From positions 186,001 to 250,000 of the forward strand of contig JAEZMV010000028.1 of the NCBI GenBank assembly GCA_023414875.1: DNA of 64,000 nucleotides. The letters run 5' to 3'. Shown piece by piece: positions 54,816 to 63,464 of this stretch (within the stretch, counting starts at the first letter, position 1; every line of letters begins with the position of its first letter). The DNA is from Bacillota bacterium. GTDB lineage: Bacteria > Bacillota > Clostridia > Lachnospirales > Lachnospiraceae. Position numbers and translations under genes: made by a program. The notes under the pieces are model-generated. The model was not told the DNA's origin and searched no databases. It saw nothing but the letters and a program-made list of their open reading frames with translations.

Positions 54816-55749
54816 GCATGGATATTCTGTATACGGAATAGATAATCTAAACGCTTATTATGATGTAAATCTAAAATTAGCCCGTTTAGAAGTTCTAAAG
54901 CCCTACCAGAAGTTTAGTTTTTTCAAAGCAGATATCGCAGAAAGAGATAACGTATTCGATATCCTCCAGAAAATCAAACCGGATATTGTGATAAATCTTG
55001 CAGCACAGGCAGGGGTAAGATACTCGTTAGAAAACCCTGATGCATACATACAAAGTAATATCATCGGCTTTTATAATGTATTAGAGGCGTGCCGTAGGAT
55101 ACCGGTAAAGCATTTGGTTTATGCCTCCTCCAGTTCTGTATACGGAGCAAACAAAAAAGTGCCCTTCGAAGAAACTGATTTTGTGGATCATCCCATTTCA
55201 TTCTATGCGGCAACTAAAAAATCCAACGAGCTTATGGCTGAAACCTACAGTCACTTATACAATATTCCTGCTACAGGCTTACGATTTTTTACGGTTTATG
55301 GTCCAATGGGCAGACCGGATATGGCATATTATTGTTTTGCACAGAAATTATTTGCAGGTGAACCAATCCATATATATAATAACGGAGATTTTGAGCATGA
55401 TCTATATCGTGATTTTACCTATATTGATGATATAGTAGAAGGAATTGAACGAATTATCAGCCAGCCGCCGGTGGGTAAGATCCTCCATAAAATATTTAAT
55501 ATCGGAAACAGTAAGCCGGAGAAATTGATGACCTTCATTAATACACTGGAAGCTAGTTTAAGCAGAGCTACGGGCAGGGTACTGGAATTTAAGAAGGTAT
55601 TTGAGCCTTTAAAACCGGGTGATGTTCCGGCAACCTATGCTTCGATGGATTTACTTCAGGCAGCGATTGACTTTAAACCCACAGTCACAATCGACGAGGG
55701 CTTGCTTAAATTTTCCGAATGGTATGTGGATTACTATAAATTACGGTGA
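54724..55749 (+). CDS. UDP-glucuronate 4-epimerase (CapI-type)
   Basis: 341-aa extended SDR interconverting UDP-glucuronate and UDP-galacturonate. The glycine motif is TGAAGFIG. GIDNLNAYYDVNLKLARLE, AAQAGVRYSLENP, SSSSVYG and YAATKKSNE (Tyr, Lys) are the pattern of the UDP-glucuronate epimerase group. AGAGGAGAAGAG precedes the ATG at 54724, which lies inside the 3' end of ugd. It is the last biosynthetic gene of the cluster. Confidence 0.9.
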   Translation: MKEEISNTEIRCLVTGAAGFIGSFLSKKLLEHGYSVYGIDNLNAYYDVNLKLARLEVLKPYQKFSFFKADIAERDNVFDILQKIKPDIVINLAAQAGVRYSLENPDAYIQSNIIGFYNVLEACRRIPVKHLVYASSSSVYGANKKVPFEETDFVDHPISFYAATKKSNELMAETYSHLYNIPATGLRFFTVYGPMGRPDMAYYCFAQKLFAGEPIHIYNNGDFEHDLYRDFTYIDDIVEGIERIISQPPVGKILHKIFNIGNSKPEKLMTFINTLEASLSRATGRVLEFKKVFEPLKPGDVPATYASMDLLQAAIDFKPTVTIDEGLLKFSEWYVDYYKLR

Positions 55750-55755
55750 TAGTTG

Positions 55756-55923
55756 GTTACAGTTCAGCCTTTTAATATAAAGAATAAGACCAGGGAGGAA
55801 ATGTTCCCATGGATGAGCCGTTCCCACTTAGTTGCATTACGTAGTTCGTATTGCAAATACTCACCATTGGAAACATTTCTCGCTGGTCTTGTACTTTAGA
55901 CACAGGCTAGGCTGAACTGTAAC
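55756..55923. repeat. long nested palindrome at the end of the polysaccharide cluster
   Basis: Perfect 15-bp arms GTTACAGTTCAGCCT/AGGCTGAACTGTAAC (55756-55770 with 55909-55923). Inside lies an imperfect ~27-bp stem (AAGACCAG/CTGGTCTT, 55786-55793 with 55883-55890, extending to ATGG/CCAT) and a central hairpin at 55832-55856. Confidence 0.75.
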
Positions 55924-56010
55924 GATAATTGGGGCTCTTATTTATTTTTATATTGATTAATGAAACTAAAATACGTATAATGGTAAGAAAAATAGAGCTG
56001 GAGGTAATTT

Positions 56011-56388
56011 ATGTATAAAGTAATTCAGACAGACAAAGCTCCTGGAGCAATCGGACCTTATTCACAGGCACTCATTCATAATGATATGTTATATGCTTCA
56101 GGACAGATACCGCTTAACCCTGCCAACGGAGAGCTTGTTGAAGGAGATATTAAGGTACAGACAGAGCAGGTGATGAAAAATATTGCCGGTTTATTGGAAG
56201 CCGCTGGAATCTCCTTTGAACATGTAATTAAAACCACCTGTTTCCTGAAAAATATGGATGATTTCGCAGAGTTTAACGAGGTATATGCTCAGTATTTTAC
56301 CGGAAAACCGGCAAGATCCTGCGTGGCTTCAGAGAAGTTGCCTAAGGATGTACTCTGTGAAGTAGAAGTGATTGCATTTATCAAGTAA
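56011..56388 (+). CDS. ridA: RidA-family enamine/imine deaminase
   Basis: 125-aa YjgF/RidA protein that hydrolyses reactive 2-aminoacrylate-type intermediates. The N-terminal APGAIGPYSQA and the C-terminal ARSCVASEKLPKDVLCEVEVIAF (with the substrate-binding Arg) are diagnostic. TGGAGG precedes the ATG. It stands alone between two palindromic elements. Confidence 0.94.
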   Translation: MYKVIQTDKAPGAIGPYSQALIHNDMLYASGQIPLNPANGELVEGDIKVQTEQVMKNIAGLLEAAGISFEHVIKTTCFLKNMDDFAEFNEVYAQYFTGKPARSCVASEKLPKDVLCEVEVIAFIK

Positions 56389-56396
56389 CGAGCTGG

Positions 56397-56656
56397 AGTG
56401 TCAAAAGGTCACCTTTATTGTAGCCTTCATCAATTTGCACAATTATGTTCTCGAATATGTGATGCAATAACTCATTCATTCGCAACACGCTTTCGCTTGG
56501 ATGAAGTACGTAGTGGTACATAAGGTCCTAAAATACAGGACCTAAGTACCAACGACTTCATACAGTTGCTCATCGAATAAGCTACTGCATCACTTTAATC
56601 AAGTTTGATTATGTGCAAATCGAAGAAGCCATGTCTATATTAGATCTTTTGACACT
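56397..56656. repeat. 260-bp extended palindrome after ridA
   Basis: Outer arms AGTGTCAAAAG/CTTTTGACACT (56397-56407 with 56646-56656). It is then paired for most of its length with interruptions: AATTTGCACA near 56432 with TGTGCAAAT near 56612, GTGATGCA with TGCATCAC, ATGAAGT/ACTTCAT (56501-56507 with 56555-56561), and GGTAC/GTACC. The apex is AGGTCCT/AGGACCT (56523-56529 with 56537-56543). A TTTTA tail suggests it can terminate ridA transcription. Confidence 0.75.
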
Positions 56657-56708
56657 TTTATCGTAATAGGTTTGTATGTCATATACTGAGATATCTTGTC
56701 TTATTATA

Positions 56709-56737
56709 TTGACAATTCCAAACTTGTAATATATAGT
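56709..56737 (+). promoter_or_regulatory. sigma-A promoter of the soluble chemoreceptor
   Basis: TTGACA (56709-56714), a 17-bp spacer and TATAGT (56732-56737). A terminator-like hairpin follows at once. Confidence 0.7.
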
Positions 56738-56740
56738 ATA

Positions 56741-56776
56741 AAAAAGCAGTGAGGCGAATAACCCCACTGCTTTTTT
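56741..56776 (+). terminator. terminator-like hairpin in the chemoreceptor leader
   Basis: Stem AAAAAGCAGTG-GG/CC-CACTGCTTTTTT (about 56741-56754 with 56762-56776). It sits between the promoter at 56709 and the ATG at 56808, so it may attenuate the gene. Confidence 0.65.
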
Positions 56777-56807
56777 GCGTTATATGACAATTTAGGAGGG
56801 TGTTTAT

Positions 56808-58316
56808 ATGAGGAGAGAAAAAGAGTGGAAGAAGCTTAATCAGGAAGCAGTTGAGATTATTAACAACACGCATCAATTAGTAAATGGTGATCTTGATATC
56901 TCGATTAATACAAGTGATATGACTTTGCTAGGGGAGCTTGCGAATGACATTAATCAGATAAGCACAACCTTTAACCTATATATTAATGAAATATCTCATA
57001 TCCTGTCGCACCTGTCCGCCGGTAACATGGCGGTATACTTTACTAAGGATATAAATTACCAGGGAGATTTTATTCCGATTAAAAATGCACTACATAAGAT
57101 CAGACAATCCTTGAACAATTCCTTTGAAGAGATCAACGCCTTATCAGATGAAGTAGACAGGTTTTGCAATCAGGTCGAGTCCGGTTCGTCCCAGATTGCA
57201 AAAAACGCGACAGAACAGGCAGGTCTGATTGCGAATTTAACGGATACAATATACCGGATAACGGAACAGACAACAAATAATGCAGAGCATACCAAACAGG
57301 TATCAAAAAGTGTGAATGATATTCAGAAGGAAGCAGGAGTCGGTAGCAATTATATGGACCAGATGCTTGAGGCCATACATAAAGTACAAATATCCTCACA
57401 GGATATCTCTAGTGTAGTTACTATCATAAAGGGACTGGCTGAACAGACAAAGCTTTTAGCCTTAAATGCCGCTATTGAAGCTGCACGTGCCGGAGATACA
57501 GGCAAAGGTTTTTCTGTAGTCGCAAGTGAGGTTAGAAAATTGGCTGAAAAAAGTGCTGAGGCGGTAGAACAGACCTCTCATCTGATTAATAACAGTATAC
57601 TTACAGCCAAGGATAGTGCAGATATTGCATATAAGACCTCACGGAGCTTTCAGAGTATTCATAGCTCCATCGAACATGTAACTAAGCTATGCAATGAGAT
57701 AGCAGAGGTTTCAGATATTCAGGCTAAGAACTTAGTGAGTACTTCAATAATTATTACCGATATTTCCGGTGTTGTGCAAAATAATGCAGCTTATGCCCAG
57801 GAGAATTGTGCAGGGACAAGCATCCTTACTGAGTTGTCCTCAAAGCTTAAAAAAACAATGACAAGGTATCGATTAATCAATCAGGGCAGTAATATTCCTG
57901 ATAATAATAACATTAATTCGATTGATAAAGCTTTATTGAAAAAAATGTTTGAAATGCTTCAGAGGGCTTCTGGTATTGAGGAGGTTGATGCCGTATTAGA
58001 AGCTACCATACAAAAGCAGAAGGATTTTGAATGCCTGTACTTAATAGATGAAAAGGGCTATCAGCTGAGCCATACAATTATGAATCCTGAAATTCTCGTA
58101 GACCAGGATGATAATTTTAAACCAGCTATGCCGGGTGATTATCATGGTAGGAAGAAATACTTTCGTCAGGCCATAAAAAATCCGGACGAATGGTACACCT
58201 CCCTGGAGTATATATCAACCGCTACAGGAGGTCTATGTAAGACCCTGTCCTATTCCTATATTAATAAAGATCAGCAACGATATGTTATCTGCATTGATTT
58301 GATCTGTAGGTTCTAG
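56808..58316 (+). CDS. soluble chemoreceptor-like protein with C-terminal Cache-like domain
   Basis: 502-aa protein with no membrane segment. The N-terminal ~110 residues form two HAMP-like helices (LVNGDLDISINTSDMTLLGEL, LSAGNMAVYF). The methyl-accepting signalling domain follows, with tip IKGLAEQTKLLALNAAIEAA at about 205-225. The last ~125 residues (LYLIDEKGYQLSHTIMNP, GRKKYFRQAIKNPDEWYTS, ATGGLCKTLSYSY) resemble a PDC/Cache sensor of the kind normally found outside the cell. It would sense a cytoplasmic ligand. AGGAGGG precedes the ATG. Confidence 0.88.
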   Translation: MRREKEWKKLNQEAVEIINNTHQLVNGDLDISINTSDMTLLGELANDINQISTTFNLYINEISHILSHLSAGNMAVYFTKDINYQGDFIPIKNALHKIRQSLNNSFEEINALSDEVDRFCNQVESGSSQIAKNATEQAGLIANLTDTIYRITEQTTNNAEHTKQVSKSVNDIQKEAGVGSNYMDQMLEAIHKVQISSQDISSVVTIIKGLAEQTKLLALNAAIEAARAGDTGKGFSVVASEVRKLAEKSAEAVEQTSHLINNSILTAKDSADIAYKTSRSFQSIHSSIEHVTKLCNEIAEVSDIQAKNLVSTSIIITDISGVVQNNAAYAQENCAGTSILTELSSKLKKTMTRYRLINQGSNIPDNNNINSIDKALLKKMFEMLQRASGIEEVDAVLEATIQKQKDFECLYLIDEKGYQLSHTIMNPEILVDQDDNFKPAMPGDYHGRKKYFRQAIKNPDEWYTSLEYISTATGGLCKTLSYSYINKDQQRYVICIDLICRF

Positions 58317-58350
58317 AATAGAGACCTAAGTAATGATATCTATTAGCCTA

Positions 58351-58391
58351 AGAAACCCTTGTAAAAGCTTGACTTTTACAAGGGTTTCTTG
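58351..58391. terminator. terminator after the soluble chemoreceptor
   Basis: A 17-bp perfect stem AGAAACCCTTGTAAAAG/CTTTTACAAGGGTTTCT with a 5-nt loop (58351-58367 with 58373-58389). Only a short T-run follows. Confidence 0.8.
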
Positions 58392-58549
58392 TATGCCGTT
58401 TGTCCGGCGAAGTATTCCACGTCAGTTTCTATGAATTGAAAAGCTTCTTACTTTTAGCTGATGGAAGAAGCTGCATGCCAGGTTGATGCATAGCTAGTAA
58501 CATTATATTTAAAATAATTAAACAAATACAATTATTATGATAGAAACGA

Positions 58550-58578
58550 TTGACAAAAGATACTGATTATTTTAGAAT
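58550..58578 (+). promoter_or_regulatory. promoter of the mannan-oligosaccharide locus
   Basis: TTGACA (58550-58555), a 17-bp spacer and TAGAAT (58573-58578), placed just before the TGCA repeat array. Confidence 0.78.
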
Positions 58579-58582
58579 TATT

Positions 58583-58634
58583 AATGCATCATTAAATGCA
58601 TTATTAGTGCATTATAAATGCACGAACAATGCAT
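58583..58634 (+). promoter_or_regulatory. five phased TGCA-core repeats (putative operator array)
   Basis: ARTGCAY heptamers begin at 58583, 58595, 58606, 58617 and 58628, i.e. every 11-12 bp, covering the expected transcription start and early leader. They would face one side of the helix. As RNA, two of them form GTGCATT/AATGCAC. Confidence 0.55.
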
Positions 58635-58691
58635 TTAAAATGACAAACTCTATGATTACTTAATTTTACGGGGAGAGGAGCCGGGGAGTAT

Positions 58692-59624
58692 ATGAAAGAT
58701 TTGATTTTCTTAGAGCCGGTTTTTAAGTCCATGATATGGGGCGGTAATAAATTACAAACAGAATATGGTTATACCATACCAAGTGATCACACCGGCGAGT
58801 GTTGGGCCATCAGTGCACATAAGAATGGTGATTGTGTGGTAAAGAACGGAGAATTTCAGGGAAAAACCTTGAGCTGGCTATGGCGAAATCATAGGGAAGT
58901 TTTTGGACATGCCAAAGGAGAGGTATTTCCTCTGCTGATTAAGATAATTGATGCGAAAGCAGATCTCAGTATACAGGTGCATCCTGATGATGCATATGCA
59001 AAAGCGAATGAAGCTGGAGCCCTCGGAAAAACAGAAGGTTGGTACATTCTTGACTGTGAGGAAGACGCTGAGATAGTAATCGGCCACAATGCTAAGGATA
59101 AGCAGGAACTGAGGAATATGATTTATACTAATCAGTGGAAGGATTTTATTCGGGTGAGGCCGATTCATAAAGGTGATTTCTTTCAGATTAATCCGGGCAC
59201 CGTGCATGCAATAAAAAAGGGTACCATGCTTCTTGAAACCCAGCAAAACAGCGATATTACTTACAGAGTATACGATTATGACAGACTCGACAATGGAAAG
59301 CCGAGAGAGCTTCATATCGAGAAAAGTATCGACGTGATTTGTTGTCCCCATCTTGATCACCAAGTTGGAGGAAGCATAAAACGGCAGGAAAATTATACTT
59401 TTGAAGAACTAGTTAGCTGCGATTTTTTTACAGTAAATAAAATAAACATGTATGGGGTTCAGGATTTTGTACAGGATAAAAGCTTTATGAATGTAAGTAT
59501 TATAAAAGGCAGTGGTAGGATTGACGGTTATACTGTTAAGAAGGGTGATCATTTTATTATTCCCTCCGGGTACGAAACTTATCGTATGGAAGGCGACTTG
59601 GAGATGATTTTATCACATATTTAA
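58692..59624 (+). CDS. manA: mannose-6-phosphate isomerase, class I
   Basis: 310-aa zinc enzyme interconverting mannose 6-phosphate and fructose 6-phosphate. KSMIWGGNKL is at the start, IDAKADLSIQVHPDD holds zinc ligands Gln and His, and PGTVHAIKKGTMLLETQQNSDITYRVYDYDR has the last zinc His and the active-site region. It is the short Firmicutes form. In this locus it channels mannose released from mannosides into glycolysis. A GGGGAGAGGAG ribosome region precedes the ATG. Confidence 0.95.
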   Translation: MKDLIFLEPVFKSMIWGGNKLQTEYGYTIPSDHTGECWAISAHKNGDCVVKNGEFQGKTLSWLWRNHREVFGHAKGEVFPLLIKIIDAKADLSIQVHPDDAYAKANEAGALGKTEGWYILDCEEDAEIVIGHNAKDKQELRNMIYTNQWKDFIRVRPIHKGDFFQINPGTVHAIKKGTMLLETQQNSDITYRVYDYDRLDNGKPRELHIEKSIDVICCPHLDHQVGGSIKRQENYTFEELVSCDFFTVNKINMYGVQDFVQDKSFMNVSIIKGSGRIDGYTVKKGDHFIIPSGYETYRMEGDLEMILSHI

Positions 59625-59768
59625 TCAACGATTAGCAATACCAAATTAATAAGAAATTGTGATACTCAGATATTCTTAATTACTATCTATTTATGAGTGT
59701 CAAAAGGTCTATTATCAAAAGGTCGTAATAAATTTGCACATATAAAATTAATGAGAGAGGTAATACGG

Positions 59769-60941
59769 ATGAGGGTAAAGGAAATAAAAAATCACTTAAT
59801 AGAGGACATCCTTCCATTTTGGAAAAGCTTAAAGGATGAAACTTACGGCGGTTTTTACGGAGAGATGGATTATGATTTGAAGCTTTATCAACAAGCAGAT
59901 AAGGGTTGCATTTTAAACAGCAGAATTCTCTGGTTCTTTTCCAATGCATATCAGACAGTACAGGATGAAGAATGTTTAGGCTATGCAAAACACTCGTATG
60001 AGTTTTTGAAACGGGCATTTTATGATAATGAAAATGGCGGTGTTTATTGGACTGTAACCTATGACGGAAAACCTGCAGATACTTCCAAGCATACGTATAA
60101 CCAGGCTTTTGCAATCTATGCTTTAGCATCCTATTATGGGGTATCACAGGATAAGGAAGCTTTACAGCTTGCGTATACTCTGGTCGATAAGGTAGAAACG
60201 ATATGTAAGGATGAGATCGGATATCTCGAAGCCTTTGATCGTCAGTTTAAGCCGGTTTCGAATGAAAAGCTTTCCGAAAACGGAGTTATGGCCAGCCGAA
60301 CCATGAATACGCTGCTCCATGTATTTGAGGCATATACGGAATTATATAGGGTTGATAAGAACCAAAAATTAGCCGATGCGATGATGTGGATGCTTGATAT
60401 TTTTGCGGACAAGATTTATAACCCAAAGAAAAGGAGACTTGAAGTTTTCTTTGATTTTAATATGAACTCGATTATCGATTTGAACTCCTACGGGCATGAC
60501 ATTGAGGCCTCCTGGCTGATAGATCGTGGGGTTGAGCTTCTTGGAGATTCACACTACGAGGAGAAGATTACCCCGATTACGAAGGAACTGGCATCCCATA
60601 TTCATGAGGTAGCGATGGATGAAAGCTCTTTATACAATGAGTGTGAGGATGGAAGGGTTGACACCAAGAAGGTTTGGTGGGTTCAGGCAGAAGCAATCCT
60701 TGGGTTTATCAATGGTTACCAGAAGGATGAAACTAGGAAGGATTATCTGGCGACCGCGAGTAAAATATGGGACTTTACCAAGAGCTTTATGATAGATCCT
60801 AGAAAGGGCTCTGAATGGTTCAATGAGCTTTACAAAGACGGAACACCAATTACTACAAAGGAAATTGTAGGCCCATGGAAATGTCCCTATCATAACGGCA
60901 GAATGTGCTTTGAGGTGATAAACAGAAAAGTTGAGTTTTAA
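59769..60941 (+). CDS. cellobiose 2-epimerase (AGE family)
   Basis: 390-aa (alpha/alpha)6-barrel enzyme of the N-acylglucosamine 2-epimerase superfamily. ILPFWKSLKDETYGGFYGEMDYD, SRILWFFSNAYQ, GGVYWTV, NSYGHDIEASWL (catalytic His region) and WWVQAEAILGF follow cellobiose 2-epimerases. It should turn beta-1,4-mannobiose into mannosylglucose for the phosphorylase encoded next. The ATG at 59769 has GAGAGG upstream; the frame continues to an earlier ATG (59697) that lies in a repeat remnant. Confidence 0.9.
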   Translation: MRVKEIKNHLIEDILPFWKSLKDETYGGFYGEMDYDLKLYQQADKGCILNSRILWFFSNAYQTVQDEECLGYAKHSYEFLKRAFYDNENGGVYWTVTYDGKPADTSKHTYNQAFAIYALASYYGVSQDKEALQLAYTLVDKVETICKDEIGYLEAFDRQFKPVSNEKLSENGVMASRTMNTLLHVFEAYTELYRVDKNQKLADAMMWMLDIFADKIYNPKKRRLEVFFDFNMNSIIDLNSYGHDIEASWLIDRGVELLGDSHYEEKITPITKELASHIHEVAMDESSLYNECEDGRVDTKKVWWVQAEAILGFINGYQKDETRKDYLATASKIWDFTKSFMIDPRKGSEWFNELYKDGTPITTKEIVGPWKCPYHNGRMCFEVINRKVEF

Positions 60942-61060
60942 TCGAAGCGTAAAAGAAAAAGATTAATGTGAATCTCTATTGCATCACATCTTTAAGAATA
61001 TTACGATACAAATTTAAGAAGGCTACTATGTAAATATAAATATAATAAGGAGAACTTAAT

Positions 61061-62230
61061 ATGCATCCCAATTACTATGTTGAATTAGAGAAGTATCAGA
61101 AGCTGCTTCATATGAAGAATGAAATCAGTAACAAATATACAGGTTGGTATGATCGATATGTTAATCCGGTACTAACAAGAGAGCATATACCGCTTTTCTG
61201 GAAATATGATCTGGATGAGAAGGCGAATCCTTATTTTATGGAGCGTCTTGGTGTAAATGCAGTGTTTAATTCAGGTGCAATTGAGCTGAATGGTAAATAC
61301 TATCTGGTTGCCAGAGTAGAAGGAAGTGACAGAAAGTCCTTCTTTGCAGTTGCAGAAAGTGAAAGTCCGGTGGAGGGCTTTGAATTTTGGGATTATCCGG
61401 TAGAGCTTCCCGATACCTGTAAGGAAGAAACAAATGTATATGACATGCGTTTGACGAAGCATGAGGACGGATATATCTATGGTGTTTTCTGCTCGGAAAG
61501 CAAAGATATAAATAGCAATGATCTTGCAGCAGCCGTAGCAGAAGCCGGAATTGTAAGAACAAAGGATTTAAAGAGCTGGGAGAGGTTGAAGAATCTTACA
61601 ACCTTAAATTCACCTCAGCAGAGAAATGTAGTACTTCATCCGGAGTTTGTAAATGGGAAATACATGTTCTATACCAGACCTATGGATAGTTTTATCGATA
61701 CCGGCTCAGGTGGAGGAATTGGAGTAGGCTTCTGCAATGATATCACGAATGCCGTCATTGATGAAGAAATAATCACCAGCAAGCGTAAATATCATACCAT
61801 TACGGAAGCAAAGAACGGAGCCGGAGCTGTTCCGATAAAAACGGATAAGGGATGGATTCATATTGCACATGGTGTACGTAATACTGCCGCAGGACTACGC
61901 TATGTCATCTATGTATTTGCTACCGATTTGAAGGATCCAACCAAGGTAATTGCAGAACCTTCCGGTTATTATATAGCTCCACAAGGAATAGAAAGAGTGG
62001 GAGATGTATCTAACGTGGTATTTACCAATGGGGCAATAGCCAGACAAAGCGGTGAAGTATATATTTATTATGCATCCTCTGATACGAGACTGCATGTTGC
62101 AGCAACCACTATAGAGCGATTAATCGATTATACCTTCCAGACTCCGGCTGATCCGATGCGCTCTGTAGATAGTGTTCAGCAAAGATGTGAGATGATTCGT
62201 AAGAACCTAGAACTGTTAAATAAGAATTAG
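61061..62230 (+). CDS. GH130 4-O-beta-D-mannosyl-D-glucose phosphorylase
   Basis: 389-aa five-bladed propeller enzyme that phosphorolyses mannosylglucose to mannose 1-phosphate and glucose. NAVFNSGAIELNGKYYLVARVEG, ETNVYDMRLTKHEDGYIYGVFC (catalytic Asp of GH130), HPEFVNGKYMFYTRP and VGFCNDITNAV follow GH130 subfamily 1. AAGGAG precedes the ATG. It lies 119 bp after the epimerase, the standard gene pair of the mannobiose pathway. Confidence 0.92.
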   Translation: MHPNYYVELEKYQKLLHMKNEISNKYTGWYDRYVNPVLTREHIPLFWKYDLDEKANPYFMERLGVNAVFNSGAIELNGKYYLVARVEGSDRKSFFAVAESESPVEGFEFWDYPVELPDTCKEETNVYDMRLTKHEDGYIYGVFCSESKDINSNDLAAAVAEAGIVRTKDLKSWERLKNLTTLNSPQQRNVVLHPEFVNGKYMFYTRPMDSFIDTGSGGGIGVGFCNDITNAVIDEEIITSKRKYHTITEAKNGAGAVPIKTDKGWIHIAHGVRNTAAGLRYVIYVFATDLKDPTKVIAEPSGYYIAPQGIERVGDVSNVVFTNGAIARQSGEVYIYYASSDTRLHVAATTIERLIDYTFQTPADPMRSVDSVQQRCEMIRKNLELLNKN

Positions 62231-62321
62231 TGAAGTATTTAGATTTAAGTTGATGGGGCTTATTGATTTCATTGCTGATTAGATATAGAAACCTATGTAA
62301 GTGTAGAAGGAGATAGCATTT

Positions 62322-63353
62322 ATGAAGAAGGTAACGATCCAGGATGTTGCAAAGGAGTTGAACTTGTCCAGAAATACGGTTGCGAAAGCTTTGAATAACA
62401 GTGACACGGTTTCCTATGAAACAAGATATGTAGTAATCGAAAAAGCATATGAGATGGGCTATTCTAAGTTATCTCCCGTGGTATTAAATGAGTTTAAGCT
62501 TCGCAATAAACTTGATGACACCAAAACCATTGTTGTATTGGCCAGAAGAGAAATATCTGTATTCTGGAACAGTATTATAGTTGGGATATCCGATGAATTA
62601 AATAAATATGGCTGTAAACTTCAATTTAACTTTATTAGTGAGCAGGACGAAAAGAACCTTACAATTCCATTGGATTTTCAGACTGAAATCAGTGGGATTA
62701 TTATATTAAGTGTGTTTTCCAAAGAATACATTGATCAGATTATGAAGTATAATACGCCGGTGGTATTCCTTGATGCTCCCAATCAGATAGAAGCAAGCTC
62801 CCAGTACGGAGATGTAATTCTATGCGAAGGAAAAAACAGTATTAGAAAAATCACTAATAACCTGATATCACAAGGGTTGACAAAGATAGGCTTTATTGGT
62901 GATATTACATACTGTAGGACAATCAATGATAGGTACCAAGGATACTTAAGTGCTTTAGGTAGTGCAGGGCTGGCGAAGGATGATTCCATTATTGCTACTT
63001 ATCATCCGGCGAATAGGTTCTATAAGGCAGAGGAGGTAGAAAAAGCACTAAACAACTTTTCCTATATGCCGGAGGCTATTGTATGTGCAAATGATGATAT
63101 TGCGTTAGATGTCATCCGGTACATCCGAAGTAGAGGCATGGCTGTACCCAAGGATGTAGCAGTTACAGGATATGATAACGTGGAAGGAATGGCTCAGGTT
63201 GAACCATTTTTAACAACGGTTCGTGTCGGGAATCAGAGACTTGGAAGAAGGCTAGTGCAGCAGCTTATGTGGAGAATTAAGAATCCCACCTTTCCCAAAG
63301 AGGTAATCATAATTGAAGTGGAAGTGATTTTCCGGCAATCCTCTAATAAATGA
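62322..63353 (+). CDS. LacI-family transcriptional regulator
   Basis: 343-aa repressor-type protein. The N-terminal helix-turn-helix is TIQDVAKELNLSRNTVAKALNNSDTVSYETR. The periplasmic-binding-protein-like effector domain follows, with YGDVILCEGKNSIRKITNNLI and AIVCANDDIALDVIRYIRS. It lies between the two GH130 genes, so it most likely controls mannoside use; the effector is unknown. AAGGAG precedes the ATG. Confidence 0.92.
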   Translation: MKKVTIQDVAKELNLSRNTVAKALNNSDTVSYETRYVVIEKAYEMGYSKLSPVVLNEFKLRNKLDDTKTIVVLARREISVFWNSIIVGISDELNKYGCKLQFNFISEQDEKNLTIPLDFQTEISGIIILSVFSKEYIDQIMKYNTPVVFLDAPNQIEASSQYGDVILCEGKNSIRKITNNLISQGLTKIGFIGDITYCRTINDRYQGYLSALGSAGLAKDDSIIATYHPANRFYKAEEVEKALNNFSYMPEAIVCANDDIALDVIRYIRSRGMAVPKDVAVTGYDNVEGMAQVEPFLTTVRVGNQRLGRRLVQQLMWRIKNPTFPKEVIIIEVEVIFRQSSNK

Positions 63354-63434
63354 TACCGGTAAATCAATTATTTGAGATTATGCTACGGAGAATAATAATT
63401 ATTAAAGGAGAAAGAGTGAAAGATAATCACTTGA

Positions 63435-63449
63435 GCCGCCGTTGGCGGC
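63435..63449 (+). promoter_or_regulatory. GC-rich hairpin beside a ribosome site
   Basis: GCCGCC-GTT-GGCGGC, a very stable stem in AT-rich surroundings, ending a few bases before the GGAG that serves the second GH130 gene. It may limit ribosome access or mark an mRNA end. Confidence 0.4.
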
Positions 63450-63464
63450 GGAATGGAGAAAATT

